DNA from: Phycomyces nitens
Taxonomy: Eukaryota; Mucoromycota; Mucoromycetes; Mucorales; Phycomycetaceae
Length of the DNA stretch: 64,000 bases
Assembly: GCA_022702545.1 (NCBI GenBank)
Contig: JAHRBC010000006.1
Span: forward strand, 3,313,501-3,377,500
Direction: 5' to 3'
The notes beneath the pieces are model-generated. The model ran no database searches. It was not told the origin of the DNA and saw only the letters and a list, made by a program, of their open reading frames with translations. The position numbers and the translations under genes are program-made. Below, in pieces: positions 55,801-64,000 of the stretch (positions are counted from its first letter, which is position 1; each line of letters starts with the position of its first letter).

Positions 55801-56308
55801 TGTATTTATTGTAGTGATGTGCAAATATTAAACGGTTTTATTTGTGCCCTTTTGGATAAAAATGTCAATATGATGTATGATGTATATATATAAAGAGGTT
55901 TCTTGCTGGTTTGATAAAATGTCGTCAATCAAATGAGTAACAAGAATGGGGTATCGATATCCTATCTAGTGGAGTTTGAACATGATGATCATACAAGAAT
56001 CCGTAATACTAGGCTTGTCCGATATATATATTTATCTGTAAATTTACTTGAGAATGCCATACAATACCTTGAAAACGATATCCAAGCAGCTATATATATA
56101 AATATATATATATTCTATAAACTAGTATACTAGGATATTTAAAAAAGGCTACAAACATACCTGTTTGTGATGTCATGGTCCCAAGTACACAATCGAAACT
56201 ACTAAAGAACAGTCTCCTTTATGTCTCACAAACTTTGATGGATCTTCACTGACTTTTAATCCGTTTGATTTAGTTCTTCATTCTTTCTCTCCTTACTCAC
56301 AATACCTA

Positions 56309-58401
56309 ATGAACGAACCTCTTCTGGATAACGCTGAAAGACTAGACGGAACTGAAAGTGCTCCAACCGAACACCAGCCATGGAAAGCCAACAATAAATC
56401 TGTACGTCTATTGGATATCTCTGTTGTATATTAAGCAGATCCATTCATCCAAATAGTCACGGAGCACATTCCTTGTTGTAATTAGTGCAATAGTACTGAT
56501 GCTAGGAGGCCTATCGATAGCCAGTCTCCTTGGCTCATCATTTAAGCCCACAACTATAAAAGATGACATCAAGGACGTGCCTGTCCGTAACATCATTATG
56601 ATGATCAGCGATGGCATGGGTCCTGCGTCCGTCGCATTTACACGGACATACTACCAATACACCCAGGGCGAACCGTTTGACTACCAGATGCCTTTGGACA
56701 CCATCCATGTGGGTCAGTCAAGGACCCGTAGCTCATCCACACTTGTCACAGACAGTGCAGCTGGAGCAACCGCATTCAGCTGTGGTCTCAAGACCTACAA
56801 TGGTGCAGTTGGAGGTAACTCATCATGAGCCTGTGAATGATATTAAAAGTGATAACTTTTTTAGTGGATCCCAACGGAAACCCATGTGCAACTATTCTCG
56901 AAGCTGCCAAACAACAAGGCATGAAAACAGGCTTGGTTGTAACCTCTAGGATCACCCATGCCACACCTGCATCCTTCTCAGCCCATGTAAAAGACAGAGA
57001 CGATGAGAATCGGATTGCCGAGCAGCAAATAGGCGACAGTCCACTAGGGAGAAGTGTGGATCTGATGATGGGCGGAGGATACTGCCACTTTCTACCAAAG
57101 TCCAAAGGAGGATGTCGAGGGGACAACCGAAATTTACTTGAAGAAGCCAAAGAGGTGTATGATTGGAATACGGTGGAGTACAACAACAAGTCGGCCTTTG
57201 ATAATCTCGCAATCGAGTCTGGTGTTCTGCCGGCCCTTCTTTTATTTAACCAAGACGTAAGTTACACTTTCTATTTAATACGGAGTCTTGGCAAATTGAG
57301 ATTGAATATTGTACACAATGGTCTTTTAGCACTTGGACTACAACATTGACAGGGATCCCACAAGAGAGCCCAGTCTGACAGAAATGTCCTCAAAGGCACT
57401 AGAAATCCTATTGAAAACAACAAAATCTAGTCAAAAGGGCTTCTTTATGATGATTGAAGGCAGCCGGATCGACATGGCGGCTCATTCGTACGTATCAGGA
57501 ATCCAGCCCTTTTTTTTATTATTCCAATTACCACAAAATACAGTCTTTAATTCTTGTCAAATCAGAAATGACCCAGCTACCCATGTGCATGATATTCTAG
57601 AGTATCAAAACACGATTGCCCATGTAAAGAAGTTTGTTGATCAGAACCCAGGAACCATCATGATATCGACCAGTGACCATGAAACCGGTGGACTATCCCT
57701 TGCACGTCAGGTATCTTCGCTTTATCCCGACTATCTCTGGTAAGTCTAGGAAAGGCCTCATACGTCTTGCTAAGATCCACAAAGGTACCCTGATGTGTTG
57801 ACAAAGGTCAAAAAGTCAACGGTGTCTATTGCACACTATATCAAGGACAACAAGCTGTTTGGAAAGATTGATGCCATTATTCCTCTTGTTGAACAATATC
57901 TGGGGATAAATGATGTGACAGAAGAAGAAGAAAGGGGTCTGGCCAGGATAAAGAGAGCCAAGATAATGGACTTTTATCTTGCAGAAATGGTGTCACTGCG
58001 TGCTCAGCTGGGAGTAAGTTTAGACAATGGATCCCAATGATGAAAATTAACAGGTGTCCTTTCTTTTTCTTTTTTTAGTGGGCCACTCTTGGACACAGTG
58101 GGGTTGATGTCAACCTGTATGCCTATGGACAAGGGACTGATCCATTGCGGGGGAGCCATGAAAATATTGAAATCGGACACTTTATGGCTCTGACCCTCCA
58201 ATTGAACCTTACAGACGTAACCAGGCAGCTGAACAGGTAAGGATAGGCTGGTCAAGACAGAAACTAATGGTCTGATCTAGGAACAATACCGATATAAACT
58301 ACCAGCCAATCTCTAAAAAAGAAAAGCTAAAGTACAATGATCATCTGAATCACTATGAACGCGACACACCAAAGTTCCATCACGCTCTCAGTCGGTGGTG
58401 A
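56309..58401 (+). CDS. PHO8: Vacuolar-type alkaline phosphatase (PHO8-like)
   Basis: Eight exons join in frame: 56309-56401, 56457-56814, 56865-57256, 57330-57487, 57566-57739, 57785-58013, 58079-58236 and 58281-58401. The start MNEPLLDNAERLDG gives a short cytosolic tail. A membrane anchor follows (TFLVVISAIVLMLGGLSIAS), as in type II vacuolar alkaline phosphatases. The catalytic domain shows the metal-binding ISDGMGPAS, the nucleophile in VTDSAAGATAF, MIEGSRIDMAAHS, STSDHETGG and the final metal ligand in LGHSGVDVNLYAYG. It removes phosphate from monoesters in the vacuole, using zinc and magnesium. Length and motif order fit the family. No damage; introns of 45-78 bp. Confidence 0.93.
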
Positions 58402-61149
58402 TTATCCAAAAGAGCTTTCTATAACTTATATAAGCAGGCTCCAGAATTCATGTTTCCACAATACGAGCCATTGATATTGCAGATTCAAATCTGATTGGAC
58501 CCAAACGACGACAGCAATAGACACGTCATCAAGAGTCTTTATTAAATACACTCGACGTTTAGCTTGTATTAATAGACCAAGAGATTATGGCGGATAAAGA
58601 TTATAGTTGTTTGGGGCAACATATGTCTTGCAGCTCAACCGATTGAGAAGAGTATGTGGGCGTGCATCTGGTGCATTGGTACTGCCAGGAGACTCGACAC
58701 ACACACAAAAAAAAGTTATTTAAAAGACATGTAGGATTCATGTTTTTTTGTTTGTGCATGAGAGCCAAGGTACACCTCCCGAATACTCGAATTGCGCATG
58801 GACATTGGCGCATACAAGGAGAAATGGTGGCAAAAGATAAATGTTTAAGAATCCTACTTATTTATGATGTGTAACCGTCCCTGGCAAGCAAGGACGCCAG
58901 AATCCATAGGCAAGAACCGGATTTTTGTGTATTTGTTTATTCTTTTCGTATGCACAGCTTCCAAGTTACCCCTCCATTACTCTTTTGTGCAGAAACACTT
59001 GCAGAGAGGGGGAGGGGAGGGATCCATTACAGTTTGGTCATTTTTAAACACTGATGTTTAGCCAAATAGATACAATTCATTTAAACATGGTTGTATTTTG
59101 TGTCTTTATAAATATCTTGCCAAGAGGTGGCCCCTCTTGTTTGATACCATTTACCCTTTTATATATATATACAAATAATGTACATGCAAGTGATAGAACA
59201 CTTTCCACGTGGATTCATACAATACGTTTAAGCACATATTGCATCCTTGGACTAGATTTGGTAATAAAGAGAGGAGGAGAATCGTTCATGTTGTATCATT
59301 TATAGACTCCTTTTGAAAGAGGAGAAAGTCTATACACATTGGTGTGCTACGGATCCTAATCATTGGAAGTGGCGTAGTAAAGTATAATGAACAAGCATGA
59401 TCGTACTTGTTGTGAAACTGCCATTTGTACCATTTCCTAATCAGCAAAAAAAAAGACGATTCTGCCTATATATTGGCCTTTTTTGAAATATTATGAATAA
59501 TAAAGCAATTACTTTGATTGCCAGAATGAATCCAATGGATATTTATCAAGATACCAAAATCTACCATGCTTCATCGACCGATGGCGATTCCAAAGACTAG
59601 CCTCACCAACAAACTAAAAGGGCTTACATGCCACACTACCCATCTTTAGGGTGGGACTATAAAAGAGGATTGTACCCCAAAAATAAAAGAAGTGAACGAC
59701 TATCGTCATTTCTCACACACTCCAAGATTAGCATGGTGGATTGACTAATTAAAGTGTGAGTAGAGTGCGCTAGTGTCATAAAAGGATACAAACGCAAGAA
59801 AGAGCCGTTTCCACCATCGTACCCTGGAGTTTGGTAATCTTTTCTTCTTCTAGAGACCGTTTGAGTAACCTCTTTTATATATATATATAAAGGCAAGGAG
59901 GAGTTTGGCAGGTTAGGTACGCCACTAGAATAAATAAATAAAGATATTCTACCCAAGGATCCATAGATGGTAATTGAACGGTTTGGCAAATGACAATGAA
60001 CAGAGTACAATAAAAAAAAAGTGTTACTGTACAATGCAAACATGATCCTCAAAGTATCCTGATGCCCAGACCAAGAACTTGTCGAGATTGTCTGGACAGT
60101 AATTGGTCCAAACCCACCAGTCTTTTTGATATTCTGAGATGGTCTTGGTAGTTGGCTCTAGAATGCTTCCAGTAAACCAAACAATCCCCCAGGCATCTAG
60201 ATATATATATATAAAAGCTTCTAATGAAAGCAACGAATCGGTCTTGTCAAAAAGCCAAATGGTCCTTGTCTTCCAAATTGCAATCTAATCCCGAGAAATG
60301 AACTTTTATTATTATTATTATTGGCCGTCAATCAGACACCGACCCGGGATCTTTCTGGACCCACTTGAGTACAGGATGAGCAAAATCAAAACAATAGCAC
60401 AAGGCTTGAATGAGTATTTGGATAGGAAACAGGACAACTGTTTGAGAATTGGCTCAAATAAAAATATGAATTCGAGACCTATTTATTGCCAAGAGGTATG
60501 GCAACAGACCCACCGCAGAATGGATATATGATTTAATTAAAGAAAGTCTGGACCACATAGAGTAGAAAGAGAAGCAATAACACAAAACTTGATTTGGAGG
60601 ATTGTGCTGAGCGTATTGATTCGCCGTCGAATTGATCATGCTTGGCCACTGTGGCGAATAAGCAGATTAGTAAAAAAAGACACTGTGCTGTGCTGTGCTG
60701 TGTGAATGGGCCTTTATTAATCTGATTGGCCTTTTTTTTGTCTAATATCCATCGCCTTTTATGGTAATTCCATGTTAATGATCAGATCTGGCCTATAAGA
60801 TTAACGCACATTAATCTACATTGCAGTCTTTGTAAAGGCTTGTATCTTATTATTGCCTTATTTAGAAGAGCGTCAAAAGAAGGGATGGGTGATGATCAGC
60901 TTGAGATTAAAACTAAAAAAGAAAAAAAAGAAGCGAAAATGGCGGCGTAAAATACATGTAACATAATCGCAGAACACACAATAGTCTGTGACGTGAGAAA
61001 AAAAGAAAAAAGAAAGAAAGGGGGGGAAATAGAAGAATTATTATGATTGTATATAAAAGGAATCAAGGGGCCAATATAATGGATCGAGCGTATAAATAGA
61101 GGTGCCAACAGTGCCCGTTTCACTCTGTAACTCATCTCTCTTTATCTTC
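58402..61149. other. Intergenic region, no certain gene
   Basis: About 2.7 kb. A minus-strand frame at 60233-60024 reads EPTTKTISEYQKDWWVWTNY and DNLDKFLVWASGYF, coding-like in composition, and an open frame at 60639-60454 lies upstream of it. They could be exons of a small unidentified gene, but no full model could be built. A short CTGTG repeat lies at about 60683-60701. Confidence 0.35.
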
Positions 61150-61963
61150 ATGTCTTTCATAACCCCCAAATCAGACTGGCTAACAAAGCTCAGTTCATCT
61201 TCCCTCAGAGGAAACCGATGGAGGTCCCGCTACTTTGTCCTGCTGGATTCAGAACTACGATATTACAAAGACGAGGTTAGTAACAAGGCCAATCTTTGCC
61301 GCCAAGCAAGCGTACTCATCTTTTATACAGCACAATGTGTCTGCATCATCCACTCTCAGTCTACGCGATGTCTCTAGAGTAGTGCCTTGCTCTTTTACCA
61401 ACCGTCCATACTGCTTCCGTCTCGAACCCAACTTCAACGCACCTGCCCAAGACAAAGACAGATCCCTTCCACCATGGACAATCGAGTGCAATTCAGAGCA
61501 TGAACAGGGGTCTTGGATAGACGTAATTCAGTATAGACTTCATCGCCTTTCTACCATCAGAGTACAGGCCTCTCCAGTGCAGTCCAAGCCAAAACGAAAC
61601 CATTTTTATTCTTTTATGCGCATCCTCAAGTCAACCAACCCACAGCCAGCCCACATCCCATCCGATATCCAGCCATCAAACGTCCAGCCATCAAACATTC
61701 AACCCAGACCTCGTCCTCAGCCAGAATACCCTCCATCTCTCTCACGTAGAAGAGGTGTCGTGCTCTCTCCACTAGCCACAAAGGCCTTGCCTTATCTCGA
61801 TACTCCTTCAGATTCGGTTGTATCGTCAGCAAGTTCTGGCCTCGAGTCCCCAATGCTCCCAGTCCAATATACCATCCAATTCGATAGCAATGGCATCAAA
61901 AGTCTTGAAGAGGCCGGTTCTCTCTCGCCCACATTCCTCATGTACAAAGATCGTTTCCTATAG
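61150..61963 (+). CDS. PH-domain protein
   Basis: Two exons, 61150-61275 and 61331-61963, with a 55-bp intron (GTTAGT...TACAG) joined in phase. The N-terminal part is a pleckstrin-homology domain: DWLTKLSSSSLRGNRWRSRY, FVLLDSELRYYKDE, RPYCFRLEP and the C-terminal helix with Trp in EQGSWIDVIQYRLHRL. PH domains bind phosphoinositides or proteins at membranes. The C-terminal half is Pro/Ser-rich and low complexity (repeated QPSNVQPSN), probably disordered. No enzyme domain is seen; the exact role is unknown. Confidence 0.82.
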
Positions 61964-62380
61964 GGTGCTTTCTATCATATATCTGTATTTATTATTTAGA
62001 TTGGTTTGACACTGATTCTATTCCATCACCCTTTTTTTATTTTATTATTTTTGGTGCATTATCCTTGCACACAGATATTAGACTGTATCATCAACATTAT
62101 CATCAAAATCAGCATCTCTTTCATTCCTTGCTCAAAGCACAAAATAAAAACAATACAGCCTTGCAACTATCAAATTCTTTCATTCAATTATACCAACTGG
62201 CCTTATTTGTTCAGCCAATTAATTACAATAAATAATTATTGTATTGTAAATTTATACAAAAAGTCACGCAACTTTTTTTTTTTTGCATGGATTTTTTTTT
62301 TAAATTGCAATATAGATTAATATACAAAATGTATTTTTATTATATCTTAATTACTTATTGGTAGCCACATTACTATAATC

Positions 62381-63820
62381 ATGGACCAACAGACAGCCAA
62401 TGCACTATTCGAACACGGCGCATGTCTCTTGTTCTTGGACGCCCCTCCGAATCTAGAATTTGGAATCGACTACCATGCTTGGACAATTGGTCCCTTGTTC
62501 AAAGGTGTCAAGATGATCCCTCCAGGATTACACTTTATTTACTTTTCGTAAGCACGCAAAGTTTATTCAATAAATCACCAAAGAGTCTTTATTGGTCCTT
62601 TGCTCATTAGTGGATGATTAGAGCCACAAGTAAGGAAGGTCTCCAAGGCATACGCACCGGTTTCTTCAAGTACTTTGAATCTAAAGAGGTTTGGATTCTT
62701 GATCCATATTCCAAAAAACTAAACTAAACTAAACTAAACTAAACTCTGGCTACAAGATAACAGTACGCGAATGGAATCCGAATACAGAGGATCTAAGAGA
62801 AGAAAGAGAACTAGATCCAGACCAAGTTGAGCGATACAAGCAAAGTAAATCTTATGCCCACATCATTTGCGTGTTCTAATATCTTCAAGACATTCGCGAT
62901 TTCGATCGTAACATGGGTCCTTATCCTCTCGATCCACCTACATACTATCAGCGCTGGTTAACCCTCACGAACCACATCACACCTGGTCTAGTACGCCGAA
63001 TCTTACCAAATGATGGAAAGGTGTCTCATCTGCCAAGCAAATCTGCCGAAACTCTTGATAAGGATGTTCTTTCTGTAAAGGACCAGCGGGTTGGCAAACA
63101 GGTTGAGAAGGAAGAGGGCATGGATTTCACACCATTTGATCTGAGGCAGTCGTTTCCAAAAAACGCAACGGCTTACGAGATCACACAGTGGAGTATTGAT
63201 AAATCATGGCTTGCTCGCGACTTGCTTCGCCGGGTTTATCATGACGGTAAGAAGAAGACAAGGACGGCAAGACAGATAGCTAATGACGGCTCTTGTGTAG
63301 ACCATTTGGTTATGCTGGGTGAGATGCAACTGGCATTTGTGTGCCTTCTTATGGCTCAAAACTTTTCTGGATTTCAGCAGTGGAAGCAGATGGTTAGGCT
63401 ATTTTGTTCATGTCAAGAATGGATGGAAGACAGTCCGGGTGTGTTTATCGACTTTCTTGGTAAGAAACCGAATGTTTGTTTAATATATTGGATTTTGTAA
63501 GTGCCTTGAACTTGTAAACCCATAGACACATTTGAGCATCAGCTTGAAGAGTGTCCCGAAGACTTTTTCCGTGATATCCTATCCGAAAACAATTTTATAT
63601 CGAGCATGCTAAAGGTACGCTGGATAAGAAAGGTAGACTTTGGGATATTGAGTGTGTCTGTCATTAGGAATTCAGAAAAAACATCCCACTTCATGAATTC
63701 GAGCTGGGGAAGAGATTCCTGAAACTCAAGAAATTCCTTGTATCTCGATTCAAGTGGGAATTGCCTGAAGACGAGGAAGAAGACGAAGACGCACCAATGG
63801 TGGTCGAGGCAGAAGAGTGA
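62381..63820 (+). CDS. AAR2: U5 snRNP assembly factor AAR2
   Basis: Seven exons: 62381-62547, 62622-62688, 62757-62844, 62890-63246, 63301-63459, 63526-63614 and 63668-63820, all joined in frame. The N-terminal domain reads LFLDAPPNLEFGIDYHAW, GPLFKGVKMIPPGLHFIYFS and GIRTGFFKYF. The linker has MGPYPLDPPTYYQRWLTLTN. The helical C-terminal domain has MLGEMQLAFVCLLMAQNFSG and QWKQMVRLFCSCQEW. This order matches AAR2, which binds Prp8 during U5 snRNP biogenesis and is replaced by Brr2. The 54-bp intron 63247-63300 has no stop, so retention would add 18 codons. The protein ends in an acidic tail. Confidence 0.93.
62717..62746. repeat. ACTAA pentanucleotide repeat in an AAR2 intron
   Basis: About five tandem copies of ACTAA lie shortly before the 3' splice site of intron 2. 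Each copy resembles a branch-point sequence (CTAA). Confidence 0.75.
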
Positions 63821-63958
63821 TCGTGCATCCAACCATTTCTTGTCTGGACAATAAATGTTGGATAGGCAAAGAATAGAATTTATTGTATTTGCTTTCTAGA
63901 CAACGGAAAACACCCTTTTGGCAAGGTCCCAAGATGAGAGTTATATGTAGGCACAAAG

Positions 63959-63987
63959 AATATATATATATATATATATATATATTT
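63959..63987. repeat. (AT)n microsatellite
   Basis: An uninterrupted run of AT repeats near the right end of the window. Confidence 0.9.
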
Positions 63988-64000
63988 TACAAGAAACAGA

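Noticed and set aside
60024..60639. Possible small minus-strand gene between the PH gene and the phosphatase
   Set aside because: Two coding-like pieces could not be joined by splice sites in one phase, and no family is recognised; kept only as a note in the intergenic entry.
62717..62746. ACTAA repeats as telomere-like DNA
   Set aside because: Usual fungal telomere repeats are TTAGGG-like; this is a short intronic pentamer run.
1..64000. CRISPR arrays, operons or bacterial promoters
   Set aside because: The DNA is eukaryotic nuclear; no regular spacer-repeat array was seen.

Overview
The window is nuclear DNA from a filamentous fungus, most likely an early-diverging one (Mucoromycota; that level of placement is inference). 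It is AT-rich, has short introns of about 45-75 bp with GTAAGT-type donors, uses the standard code, and is crowded with transposable elements. Three fairly complete host protein genes sit together at the right end: a vacuolar-type alkaline phosphatase (56.3-58.4 kb), a PH-domain protein (61.15-61.96 kb) and the U5 snRNP assembly factor AAR2 (62.4-63.8 kb). One further host RNA gene, an initiator tRNA-Met, lies at 21396-21467. The 3' exons of an unidentified gene lie at the left edge.

Everything from about 1 to 56 kb is a nested stack of mobile elements. Three diverged copies of a CACTA-like (CMC/Tnp2) DNA transposon are present (0.98-5.43, 13.42-19.69 and about 29.2-33.6 kb). Each has the same two-gene layout: a four-exon Tnp2-like transposase with an N-terminal CxCxxC zinc-finger exon, and a convergently transcribed four-exon partner gene with no recognisable relative. 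Copy 2 sits inside the leader of a Ty3/gypsy element (gypsy-1, 7041-20704). Gypsy-1 and the related solo LTRs around it stack up only 6-12 bp upstream of the tRNA-iMet gene. About 100 bp beyond the tRNA, a second gypsy element (gypsy-2, 21571-27092, identical-looking 376-bp LTRs, 4-bp TSD AAAA, tRNA-iMet primer site) sits in an older LTR-type repeat. The empty form of that site is preserved at about 40.44 kb.

From 27.45 to 39.06 kb a Rep/helicase Helitron has been cut apart by a 342-bp solo LTR, by transposon copy 3 and by a 380-bp solo LTR. Both LTRs carry exact 5-bp target duplications. After that come LTR and fold-back debris (39-41.2 kb), two near-identical Tc1/mariner elements in inverted orientation (41.8-44.5 kb), two decayed DIRS-like retroelements of opposite orientation, each split by solo LTRs (45.3-47.5 and 48.5-51.2 kb), an OTU-protease/MULE remnant (52.4-53.4 kb) and a dead Tc1/mariner (about 55.1-55.8 kb).

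Two kinds of lesion can be told apart. Older copies carry transition-type stop codons (often CGA to TGA). The well-preserved elements are broken almost only by single-base losses in homopolymers, which may be sequencing errors. The most interesting candidate system is the conserved partner gene that travels with the Tnp2-like transposase in all three copies.
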